NCBI GenBank assembly: GCA_003116995.1
Contig: BDSL01000104.1
Span: 124,001 to 188,000, forward strand
DNA: 64,000 bases
Direction: 5' to 3'
DNA from: Yamagishiella unicocca
Lineage: Eukaryota; Chlorophyta; Chlorophyceae; Chlamydomonadales; Volvocaceae
Shown here piece after piece: positions 22,101 to 33,600 of the stretch (the first letter of the stretch is position 1; each line of letters opens with the position of its first letter). The translations under genes were made by a program, and so were the position numbers. The notes under the pieces are model-generated. The model saw nothing but the letters and a program-made list of their open reading frames with translations, did no database searches and had not been told where the DNA came from.

Positions 22101-24380
22101 ACTGGAGCACTACACTTCGGCGCTGGCCGCCCACCCGGGTGACTCCGCGCTGTTGCTGGGGGTGGCGCGGGTGTACGACGCGCTGGGGGACGCGGAGAAG
22201 GCCGTGTCGTTCTACAAGAACGTGCTGTTCCACGACGCCTCCAACGTGGAGGCCATCTCCTGCCTGGCGGCGCAGCACTTCTACACCGACCAGCCGGAGA
22301 TAGCGCTCAGGTGCGGACAAGTAGGGGGGGGGGAGAGAGCGCTCAGGTGCGGACAAGTAGGGGGGGGGGAGAGAGCGCTCAGGTGCGGACAAGTAGGGGG
22401 GGGAGAGAGCGCTCAGGTGCGGACAAGTAGGGGGGAGCAACAGTAACAAGGGCGGAGCAACGCTTGGCAAGAGCAGGGGGTTTTAAAAGACAATCTGCGA
22501 ATCCACGGCCGGCAAACCGAGGGCGGTGAAGATGATGGTCCAGCAGGGGGGGGGGAGAGAGCCACAGCAGCAAGGGGGGAAGCAACGCTTGGCAAAAGCG
22601 CACGCAGATGCTCCGAACCCAACCCAAGTCCGCGCCCTCTGGTCCCCGGCCCGCAGCGCCCGCCTCCCCCTTGACGCCCCTCCCTCCCTCCGCCCTCCTC
22701 CCTCCTGGCTATGCCTCCCGCTGTTGGGCGAACCAGGTACTACCGGCGGCTGCTGCAGATGGGTGTCACCAATGCCGAGCTGTGGAACAACCTGGGGCTC
22801 TGCTGCTTCTACGCCTCTCAGGTGGGCAGCCGGCGAGGGAGGGAGGGAGAGAGGTATGGGAAGAAACCCGTGGGTCGGCACTGAACAGGCGAACCAAGTA
22901 GCTAGGGAGGGAGGGTTGCAAGGGAAACCCGTGTACAAAAGGAAAAGGGCGGGAGGGAGGGCGGCTGCAGCCCGCATAGACGTACCGTAAGGGCGCGGAA
23001 TGAGCGACAGCAAGAGCCTCCACGACACCTGTTGCTCGTTCCGCCGTCTGCGCCTATAGCCCACGCAGTGACCCCACCCACCCGGACGCACCGCGACCCC
23101 ACCTCCCGACTGGCTGACACCGTACATCGCAGTACGACATGTGCCTGGGCTGCTTCGACCGCGCGCTGGCCCTCGCGGACGACAACTCTCTGCCCGACAT
23201 CTGGTACAACATCGGCCAGACTGCGGTGGGCATCGGTGACCTGACGCTGGCTTACCAGGCCTTCAAGGTGGGGCCGGCGGGCTGCGTGGCGCAGAGGCCA
23301 GCAACACCTCCTACGGTGCATTGGCGCGTCTCACGTTTCTTTGTTCGCCCCCGAGGGCGACTGCCCCGGTGGACCCCTAGCGGCAGGCGGCACCCCGGCG
23401 CAGGCCGCGCTTGAGCAGGGTGTAGGCGTGTCGGGTGAACCAGCGCGGGCTGCCTGGCCTCACGTGCTTGCCCCGGGTAGCAGTGACCGCTTCCAACCCC
23501 CCGGTGGCCTTACTTGCTTGCCCCGGGTAGCAGTGACCGCTTCCAAACCCGCCCCCCCCTGCTCCGCCACCGCCACCGCCTCCGTCCGGCGCAGATCGCC
23601 ATCAGCCTTAACCCCAACCATGCTGAGGCGCTGAACAACCTGGGGGTCCTGGAGTACCGCAAGGGCAACGACGACTCGGCGGCGGCGCTGTTCCGGTGCG
23701 TGTCGCGACAGCGCAGCCTGGGCAGCCGGTCATGGCTGATGGCTGATGGGCGCTTCACTGCAGCGGCCGCGGTGTTGGCCCTGCGGCATCCGTGGAACGT
23801 GTGCAGCGGCACCCTGCACCGGCTGGGACCCATCCGCTGCTGTCGAGCACCGTTCCTGCCCTGCGCGTTGTGAGCATTTCGCGGAAAGCATTGTCGCATT
23901 GTCGGCGCGTTGCCCGAGCGATGCGGCCAACCCTCCCACCGCAACCCCTCCCACCGCCGCCAGCTCGGGCCAGCGCGAGGGCAGCCACGTGTTCGAGGTG
24001 TTCTTCAACGGCGCGCTGCTGGCGTTCAAAGCGGGCGACTTCCAAGTCAGCTTCGAGCTGGTGGGTAGGAGAGGAAACCCGTGGGTCGGAGCTGGTGGGT
24101 GGGGAGGGAGCGGTGCCGGCGGCGAGGGAATGGCGGGATCCCCTGATGGGCCCTCAACCCGCGTGCCCTCGCACTGCGCCCTCCTGGCAGCTCCATGCCT
24201 GGCCCCTGTGCCCCCTCCCTCCCTCCCCTCCTCCCCCCTCGGTTTGTTGGCCGTGGATGCGCGGGTTATCTCGTACCTTCCCCGCCCCCGCAGGTCAACC
24301 AGGCCCTGCTGGCGTATCCCGAACACACCGAGTCGCACGAGCTGCTCAAGCAGCTTAAGGCGCACTTCACGATGCTGTGA
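19125..24380 (+). CDS. BBS8: BBS8/TTC8, BBSome TPR subunit, 12 exons
   Basis: BBS8 is a tetratricopeptide-repeat subunit of the BBSome, the coat that moves membrane proteins in and out of cilia. Exons: 19125-19256, 19386-19457, 19813-19908, 20237-20421, 20810-21008, 21426-21647, 22090-22310, 22737-22821, 23133-23267, 23595-23695, 23964-24060, 24294-24380; sum 1632 nt, 543 residues. It matches animal TTC8 along its length: RRRKFDSCIEVCTSILEKNP at the start, EHQVAQVPRPGTSLSRP, RPMTGSGRPLTGFARPGT, FVRLGTAS, DWWWKARLGKCYYQLG, HFYTDQPEIALRYYRRLLQM, ELWNNLGLCCFYASQYDM, PDIWYNIGQTAVGIGDL, NPNHAEALNNLGVLEYRKG, and the terminal LLKQLKAHFTML. An Ala/Gly-rich insert of about 25 residues sits in exon 6. 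The start gives an uninterrupted N-terminal match. Confidence 0.95.
22011..22071 (+). repeat. intronic repeat family 1, acceptor-side copy
   Basis: CAGCATGCATCTCGAAACGT ... TACACGGGTTTCCCTT in BBS8 intron 21648-22089, ending 18 nt before the 3' splice site; this is the antisense arm, as at other acceptor-side copies. Confidence 0.8.
22303..22432 (+). repeat. 36-bp tandem repeat spanning a BBS8 5' splice site
   Basis: Four copies (starts 22303, 22339, 22375, 22409) of GCGCTCAGGTGCGGACAAGT plus a poly-G/GAGA tail. Each contains the end of BBS8 exon 7 (GCGCTCAG) and its GTGCGG donor. The 36-nt step keeps frame for the first two steps; the last is 34 nt. Confidence 0.9.
22477..22543 (-). repeat. 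intronic repeat family 2
   Basis: Reverse-complement copy (CAATCTGCGAATCCACGGCC, GGCAAACCGAGGGCGGTGAA) in BBS8 intron 22311-22736, homologous over about 65 bp to 4174-4243. Confidence 0.75.
24238..24276 (+). repeat. intronic repeat family 2, short copy
   Basis: CTCGGTTTGTTGGCCGTGGA core in the last BBS8 intron, 17 nt before the 3' splice site at 24293. Confidence 0.6.
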
Positions 24381-24705
24381 GGGCGGCTGGGCAGGGCGGC
24401 TGTGAGGGCTGCGAGCGCAGCTGAGTGAGGCAGACCGTGTGGAGCGGAGCGGACCTGGGGCCCTAGGGCCAGGGCGGGGAGAGAGAGAAAGGGAGGGGGA
24501 GGGAGGGGGAGGGAGGCGGAGAAAAGGGGAGGCGGAGAGAGGGCGGCGACCGTTCGGCCCGTCTTGGTGGTTTTGTACATACGTACGGATGGTATACCTG
24601 CGGTGCATCGGGATGACTGCTGACGAGGTGCGTCATCATCCGCGCTCCTTGTGGTGCAAGGGTCGGTGGGAGGCGAGCGCATTGGTTTGCAGGATGGATG
24701 ATGGA

Positions 24706-24718
24706 TGTAAGCTTGTAA
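24706..24718 (+). terminator. probable BBS8 poly(A) signals
   Basis: Two TGTAA motifs (24706-24710 and 24714-24718), 326 and 334 nt after the BBS8 stop. Confidence 0.5.
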
Positions 24719-24739
24719 GGCCCTTGGGCGCACAGTACC

Positions 24740-27676
24740 GTTTGATGACGTCGTGCTGGCACGTGCTGCCGGTCCTGCTTGTCTGCCGCTGTTGCTGCTC
24801 GAGGGAGCGGTGGCGGGAGGAAACAACTTGTATTTTCCGTGTTTGTGAACCTGGACTCCCTCCGCATAACATTTACTGGTTTACACCAACTTCAGACGCT
24901 GGGCATGCGCAGTGCCCCCACTGAAGACCGCCCCACCTACCATACGGAAATGGGGCTCTTCTGTGTGCTCCGCCTTCGCTTCTACCAGCGAACTAGTCGC
25001 AGGCTCCGTGAGGCATGGGCGCTGTGCTTTTCCGAAAGACGTTTCAAAATCGGCCAGCCCCGGCTGTGTTGGCGGCGCGTGTTGTCCGCGTGTTTGGTGC
25101 CTCCAGTGCCTCTGGTGCCTCCAACGCCGCTGGTAGCGGTGTACATCGGTGCGTAAGACGTTGAGTCAGCGGTGGTAACATGAACGCCCACCCAGTGCGG
25201 GCAGCCGCGAAGTCGGGCGGGAAACCGCGCAGTGAGGCAGGCAGCGCCGGGACATATGCGGCAAGCACAGCGGGAAAGAGCTGTCGGAAAGTTTAGGAAC
25301 CTGGGAAGCGCAAAGCAACCAAGGGTATTGTTCTGTTGCTCACAGCAAAACGACTGAAGATGGCCTTACGCAGATGCGCAAAAACATGCTGAAATCGAAG
25401 GGTATGGGCGCCATCTTACTTGCTCATGGGTATCATCTTTCACCGCCCAGCGTCTCGTCTGCTGCAACCCCGGTCAGGTCGTGTTGGCGGGCAGCTAGGG
25501 CAGGTAGGTGCCACTTGTCGTGGGGAGTGCAGGCTTTGGGCGCCGTACGATGTCCTGCTGTCTGCTCTGTTTCTGTGCGACAAGTCTGTGATACATTACA
25601 CCTGGTACACCGGCGTGGGCTCAGCTTCGCAGGCCACGAGCCAAACTGGAAACACAGCAGCCGAGGTAGCAATGTTTGGGACGCTTTTGTGACGCAAGGC
25701 GGTGCATTGACTCGGGCGTCACAGGGTGTCAGCAGTGGCCGCACATTTCGGCTGCTCGGGTTCAGGGGCTCTAAGCAGGGACCCTTGCCTCCATGTGAAG
25801 CAACAGGCTGCTCCTGTCAGCTCCTGTAGCTTGCCTGCCCATTCTGTTCCTGCACTAGCCGAGGTGACTTGCGCGTTTCGAGGTGGATGGATGGATGACA
25901 CTATAATTGTTGGGAGCGAATGCAAGGAATGTGTTCTCTAAGAAGACAAGCAAAAGGTTGGGGATGGTCCCGTGCGGGCGGGCATGTGTAGGGACTGAAG
26001 TGCCGGCGGTCTCTGGCCTCCCAGTCATTGCTAGTCAAGTCATTTTGCGTGGCAACTCATGAATCATTCGAGATCATTTGTCAAAGCAGGCAGTTTCGGC
26101 CCGCATGATACGACGTGACGCCTCGTGACGTACGTCCGAACGTCACTTCTCTCTACTTTCGTTATCAGATGCCGAAAACAAAAATTGCTTAGAGCCGTCT
26201 CGTCTGACGGCCGCTCCCGCGGGACGTCGTTCGGTATTACGTTCAAGAGGACCAAAATAAAGAGTGTGTACAGCTTATGAACTGTCGCCGGCGGCGGCCG
26301 CGAGAGATCGTCAAAAACTCATTTTATGCGTCCCTGTGCAATAATACAAGATATAATGGCAATAAGGTGCAGGCGCGGCGGCGTCATGGTCTTGGGAACT
26401 AAAACAATCCATAAAGCCGCAGTCAAGCCGACGTGGACCAGTAAGCAAAGCGTCCCCGTGTCAGTTGCCGGTCAGCAGACCTCAGTCACCTTCTTTGCTC
26501 TTTGATTTTTTCAACCCTCTATGTCGACCCTTGTCTGGGGCCTTGACATTTACCATTGGCGTCTGCTGGCTGCTGCTGCCAGCTAGCGCTGCTGCTGGCT
26601 TCTCGTTCGGAAGTCTCAGTATCTGCCCCCCTCTTGGATTGCCATGGCTTGCGTAGACTGTAGCATCTGATTATAAGTAAATGATCAGGAAGATCAGCGG
26701 TTAAACGCTAAACACCTGGGGACGTACCTTTGACGTAATGCGTACGGACGACACAATCCCAGACAAGCAAGCTGGAACCACGAAGCCATGCAGGGAAGGG
26801 ACTTCTAAAATACGTAAGATATATACTCGATTCTCTTCCTATGAATTACATGCTACAGTGTCCGCAAGCCAGTTGAGCGCTCCGACAACGGTTTTGTTAG
26901 TTGCGAAAGTTGTATGTTTACGTCCATACAATTTTATGATGTCACTCCATGACCTCTTATTACTATGTATATACTAATATGTAAGGTGGTTGGGCACGAT
27001 TCGTCTGTTGGAGCTGAAACTTTTGGTGTGAGACGTACGGGGGTCCGTCGTGACACCGTGACGGCTCATTGGCACATGGGTAAAACTTGAGCATATCAGC
27101 TAAAAATTAGCCCAACCTTATCCGGACTAGATATGGCCGCTGTATTACGTGCGGTTTCCGGCCTTTCTGCCTCACAGTAGGCACGGTTGTTACTTACTTC
27201 TATGAGTTATCAGGACTTCGTCCATCCTTTACTTCCTAAATCACTATACAATAGTACGATGTAACAGCGCCGGTATAGCAACCTTCAATTTTTTCGACCG
27301 ACCTCAGCACATATTACCGCGGCGCGGCGGTGGTCCGCGATGGTCCGGCTCGTGAGCTCTGCGTCCACAGTGCCGGCATAGTAGCCTATATTATTTTAGA
27401 TTCAGCTCAGCACAAAACACTGCGGCGCTGCGGTAGACGCGACGGTTCGGCCTGTGAGCTCTGCCGCTCCGCCGACCGCGGGGTACGTCCGCGTCGGACG
27501 TCCGCAACATTTCAGCCATGCAAAAAGAGCACGCTCCAAATCGTGTGGTACCAGCGACTACATCTGAAACTGCGAGTGGCACGGCCCGAAACCACTACGA
27601 TGTGAGGAGTAGCTTGTGCGAGCGGGGAGGAAGTGCCGAGACGGGTGTAAAGAAATGTTCTCCTACCCTATGATAT
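24740..27676. other. intergenic region, 5' side of the channel gene
   Basis: About 2.9 kb without a recognisable coding exon. It includes unusually AT-rich DNA at about 26.7-27.3 kb. Two diverged copies of a ~110 bp unit containing GTGAGCTCTGC occur near 27.34 and 27.45 kb. One or more 5' exons of the ion channel could be here; none could be identified. Confidence 0.4.
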
Positions 27677-30600
27677 ATGCAGGTGATTACGGCAGCATAC
27701 CCGCCGGAGAGGAGTTGTTTTATCTTTCCTAAGCACTCGCTCCTGCGGCGAGTATGCGTGCATATCAGCCACAATAAGTTATTCGAAAATTTTATTTTCT
27801 TCATCATCCTATGCAATTGCGTCACACTTGCGCTCAGCAGCAGTCGGCAAGGTTTTGACGGCACACCCTTGGGGAAGGCGCTTGCGACGATTGATTACTT
27901 CTTCATCGCCGTATTCACGCTGGAGATGGTATTAAAGATAATTTCTATGGGATTCGTCCTCCAGAGCGGAACGTACTTGCGCGACGGTGAGACGCTCGCG
28001 CTCGCAAGCATTGACACGGCGCGTTCTGTCCCTGTTGGGCACGGCCCCATACATCAGGAACGGAGGTGGCCCCATTTCACAAACGACTAACTATAATCGT
28101 TGGGCCCCTCTTTGGCACATCACTTGCCCCAATCATCCGAAACCTGCCCCTCATTTCGACGCCGTCATGCTACTGCTGGCTCCCGGTCTGAGTCGCAGGC
28201 TGGAACGTTCTGGACTTCGTGGTGGTGATGATGGGCTACGTTAACTTCCTAACGCCCAACAACCTCACGGGCATCCGCACCATTCGGGCGCTACGGCCCC
28301 TGAGGACGGTCAACCGGGTGAAGGGCATGAAGGTGGGGGCCCGGGGAGCACATCAGGAGGGCAGAGCCGGCTGGCTTGGGCGGCCACGTTGACGGCGGCT
28401 CCGCACGGTGGTGGTTCCGGCGTGCGAGCACCTGGGCCGCATGCGCCCCCACCTTGTCTCCTTCGCTCGCCTAATTGCCGCTGTGTAAACATCCGCAAAT
28501 AAGTAAATTATAAATTTTCATCGGCGCCGCACTCCCCCCCTAGGTGCTGGTGACCACCTTGATTGGGTCGCTGCCGCTGCTGCTCGACGTGTTTCTGCTC
28601 TGTGCCTTCACGTTCTTCATGTTTGGCATCATTGCGGTGCAGCTGTTTGCGGGGGTGCTGCGCTACAGGTGGGCGCCAAGCCGTGACAACGCGACTCTTT
28701 GGACTTGGAAGGGCAGGGACGAGGCCTCTCGCGCCAAGGGAGGATCACCGCGAAACGTGACTCAGGGAACAGCAGCAGGGGATCTAGCACTTAACGAGCT
28801 GATACTTGCTCGCGAACAGCCTGTGGATGTACTGTTGAATTAGTAATTGGTAATGAGGCACAGAAGGAGGGAGGGAGGGAGGTGGGAGTTGATGCCAAAT
28901 CCACCCTGCGATCGTCAAAAGTCGCAACGGCCGCCGTCTCCTCCTCTTCCGACGGATCCGACCTCCCCGGATCGCCCTCCCTCCCGAGGCCCTTCCGTTG
29001 CTTTGTGCGCACTCCTGCTCATCCGGCCCTGCTCCACACACCTCCCGGTCGGTCTTTGTCTCCTCCGTCTTTCTAAGTGTCAGGCGATGTGCCCGATGGT
29101 TCTACTTCTTGGTCTGGAACCTTCTGGAACCCACTGTAACCGTTACAACAACACCTCCCTACCCCCACGCAGGTGCGGCACCCCCGACTTCAGCGGCGCC
29201 TACAATGTGACCGGGGACGATGGCAGCGTCCTGATGCAAAACGTGTCGTACATCGTCCCGGACGACCAGGCGGAAGACACCTGCAGCGGGCCGCTCAGCT
29301 CGGGTGAGGGCGCCACGCAGTCGACCTGGGCCTGGCTGGCGGGGCCTAGCAGTCTTTTTCCCTCCCTCGCCATTGATGAACCGATGTAACTTGGGCGGCC
29401 TGCCGCAATGCCATCCCGCCGTCTGGGGACGGAGCCACCCGTAGCGATGATTGCGGTCATTCTCTTCGGAACTAGCACTGTCGCAAACTCTCGAGAAAAG
29501 TAAGACCGACGTGCTTGTGTCGCACTCATCTCTCTTTGTTTTGCCACCCGGCCGGTGTATGTCGCCGCCCCCCTGCTTCCCTGCAGAGGTTGTGTGGCAC
29601 CTGGTTGGCGACACGCCCACAGCGGCGGCTGGCAGCGATTACGCCGGCCGCGCCTGCGACGAGGGCATGTTTTGCACGCTGTACGGCAATCCGAACTATG
29701 GCCTGGTCAGCTACGACAACATGCTTTGGGCCTGGCTCACCATCTTCCAGCATATTACCATGTCTTCCTGGACTGACGTCATGTACATGGTCATGGACGC
29801 CGTCAACTACTGGGTCTGGATCTTCTATGTCGGCCTCATCATCTTTGGCTCGTTCTTCATGGTCGGTACGGCAAATTAAATCACCACGCATCTCTGTCCG
29901 CTACTGGCATCGCTCGCGAAGCGAAGCGAGGGTATTGTACCACACGCACATGCTCATGGCTTCCCGGGAGTGCCTGTATAGGATACGATCCTAAACCAGC
30001 GAGGAGCGAGGTTTCATGGATGCGGTTGTGCTGACGTGGCCTGACGACAGCGAGGAGGGCTGCCTCATCCTAGCACATCCCCTCGGCCCTCCGGAAGCGC
30101 CTCCGAACCGAACCATCCCACCTCACTCTGCTCTCCCCTGTGCTGGATCCACACAGGTCAACCTTGCCCTGGCTGTGCTGTCGATGCACTTTTCAACGGA
30201 CAGCCTGGATGCAGCCAAAGAGCAACAGGAGGCCGAAGCGAAGGAAAAGGCGCTGGCGATCGGAGCAGCCGAGCCCGACACCGTCCCCAAGCCCACGGTC
30301 ACAGAAATGATGGCTGAGCTCCAGGTGGGGCGGTGTATTTGTTTTTCTCTTTCCATTCGTCTGTAAGATGGCCGCTTGGGTAAGGGCCGGCGGTGCCTTG
30401 ACATACGGTGATCATCAATCGGCATGAAACCCTGTCTAGCCAAGCAAGCTCTCTTATTGTCGTCTCTGCTTGTTCACGACCTACCAAACCGCCGTGTTCA
30501 GTCCATTATTGGTCTGCGCACACCAAGCAGATGCGTGCGCATCACGTGATCCGTACACTGTACATCCAACACATGCAGCAGCCTCACCTACCTTCCGCGG

Positions 30601-33600
30601 TCAGCGGTACTAGGAACCGCCTGAATGGCATACCTCCATTTACTCGGCTGAGGGCTGACAATACCTCAGGCGCGCAATGCAATCGAGGCAGACAAGGAGG
30701 ACGCCGCCGCTGCCATCGGCGGCCCGCCCTCCGGCCTGGGGACCGTGCGGCAGCGTGCGTGGCGGGTCGCGAATAGCAAGCAGCTCGAGTACACGACCGC
30801 CGCCCTGATCGTAGTCAACACCATCGTCATGTGCATAAACTGGTACGGCATACCGATGAGTGTGGAGGAGGCAACCAACTACATCAACTACGCACTTACG
30901 AGTTACTTTCTGGTTGAGCTCATCATCCGCATCACTGCCTTCGGATTCGCTCGGTACGTGAGGCAGGTGGCAGCCACGGGCCGTAGGTACATGATGATGG
31001 GCGCGGCCGGACCGGGCTCAGTGCTGCTGTCGCCAGCTACGAGCCGCACTGCTTCCTGGCACCTCTTGACTTCGGTTCGTGGGGGATACGGTCAGGGCCT
31101 TACTTCGGGCCTCACGTCTGTAACAAACAAGAACAAAAACAACTGCTTCCGGCGGCCGGTGTAACGTCGAGATGTATGCTGCCTGCTGGTCGCAATAATG
31201 GCAATCGCACACCATTCACATGCTGAAACATGTGCAAAACCCTTTCTGCCGGGCCCCCATGACACCGTGGACATTCCCGTTGCCGCTACCCCCGCCGTCC
31301 GCAGGTTCTTCCGCGATGGAATGAACATCTTCGACGCCTTTGTGGTGACTGTCTCGATGGTGGAGCTAATCATGGACCTTATACCCAGTGTCTCTGGAGT
31401 CGGGCCGCTGTCTGTGCTTCGCGCCTTCCGCCTGCTCCGCGTCTTCCGCCTGGCTCGCAATTGGAAGGAGCTGAACGCCATCATCCGCGGCATGTTCCGC
31501 TCCGTCCAGGCCTCCATCATGCTGGTGCTGCTCATGACGCTCTTCCTCTTCATCGCGGCGCTGGTGGGAATGCAGATCTTCGGATACAAGTAAGTCACAC
31601 GGGTGGCAGGGGAGGACGGGCACATACTGAGATTCGCACACTTTCGCGTAACGTAACCGTTACAACAACTTTCGCGCGCGATGTCAGCAGCCGTTATGCG
31701 GTTACGCCAGTTCATGTCCTGGCTAGAAGACGCCAGCGAGCGTGGGGTGCAGGCATTAATTTTGACACCACCTCCATCGTCGTTCGGATACCGCAGGTAC
31801 ATGTTTTGTGACTACGTGGAAGGCGCCAGCGCGGTGTGCCCGCTGGGCCTCCGAGTGTGGGGGCAGTGCCCCAACCACTTTTATTGCTACCTGCCTTGCT
31901 CGTCCGATCAGTACGGCAACTGGGTCGACGCGGCGGGGTCCTTCTACAACGACCTGGCCTACTGCGACCGCTTCTGCGCCAGTGAGGACGCGGCTGCGGC
32001 GGCTGACGCCAACGCCACAGCGGCGGTAGTGGCGGCCAGCGGCGGGTGCGAGTACCTGGCCATGGTGGGCAAGTCGCAGGTGCCGCGGGCGCAGTTCGAC
32101 AACGTCTTCTGGGGCATCTATACGGTCTTCCAGGTGCTGACTGGAGAGAACTGGTAAGCGTTAGCTTACGATGCGCCGGTTGGCAGTTTGGAAGCGGCGC
32201 GTGGCGCTGATGGACGGGGCATTGTATCCCGACTACCCACCCGATGTCACGGCATCACTAGCAAACCCCGGGGCCGTTGCTCGGAAAGCTGCTCGCCGCC
32301 CGCACAGTACTCCGAATGCAGCAGGGATGTCCACAACTTTTTGACACCTCCGTCCCCGCCCTGCATCCTGGCCTCAGGAACGACGTGATGTTCGACTCCA
32401 TGCGGACAGTGTCCGACTGGGCGGCACTCTACTTCGTCGCCGTCATCGTCATCGGCACCTACCTGGTGTTCAACCTCTTCATCGCCATCTTGCTGGACAA
32501 CCTGAACTCCAAGATGGATCTGGACACAGCCTCCAAAGCCAGCAGCGAAAACCCCTCCCAGTCCGGCCAGCAGCAGGGCAGGGACCCTCGGGACGAGCTG
32601 GCCGCCGGCAGGGAGCCCAGCGCCGACGATGCTGCGCTGTTGCTGCTGGGGAAGGCGCAGCCGCTGCCGCCAGGGGCAGGCCCGCATGACAGAGATGCAG
32701 CTGGGCGAGAAGGTGGTGGGGAGGACGCAACGCGAGGCGCCAACGCTTCGCGGCAGCTTGCATCGGAGGGGGAGCAGCCCAAGGCGGAGGCGGCACCCGC
32801 AACGGAGGGCCACCGGGACAACGAGCAGCAGCAACAGCAGCAGCAGTTGCCACCTCAGCCGCCGCCGTCGAACACGGCAGGCAGCCAGCAACCGCCGGAG
32901 GCGACAGCAACCGGACCTATCGCGGAATCCCTTGAGGGCCAGGAGGCTCAGAAGAACCATTCCGAAGCTCGGCTTGATCTGCGGGCGACGACCGAGCCAT
33001 CGGCGGCGGCGCCACGGGTTGCTCAGCAGCCGAAGCAGCCCCCGCTGGATGTGGACCCCGCCGGCGGAGCGGAGCCATCTGCGGCGGCGGGCAGTAGGGC
33101 CGCTGCATTGCAGCAGACACTACCAGAGCGATCCGCCTCCATCAAGGACTTTGCGTTGGACAGCGCGGGGTCGATCAGGGCACCTCTGGGCCGCGAGATG
33201 TCCCTGGCGCGCATCCCCCGCCAGCCCTCCAGAACCATGATGGGCGCCTTCAAGTCGCTCGGCTCGCTGCGCCGAGGGCCTGAGGAGCCCCCCTGGAAGG
33301 AGGAGGTGGAGGGCAGGTCGCTGTTGTTGTTCAGCCCCCAGAGCAAGCTGCGTAGCGGGGCTGCACGTGTGGTGCACAACGCGCAGTTCGACACGGTCAT
33401 TCTGCTGCTCATCACGGCATCGTGCGTCTGCTTGGTGCTGGACTCCCCCTCCCTGGACCCCGACTCCAAGCTTGCCGAGGCGCTGTTGTACCTGGACTAC
33501 ATCTTCACGGGCGCCTTTACCATCGAGGCCGTCCTGAAGATCATCACCTTTGGCTTCGCCTTCACCGGCCGGCACGCCTACATCCGCAACGGCTGGAACG

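Noticed and set aside
25374..25829. 151-codon frame upstream of the channel as its first exon
   Set aside because: No similarity to channel N-termini and no donor that joins it in phase to 27677 with confidence.
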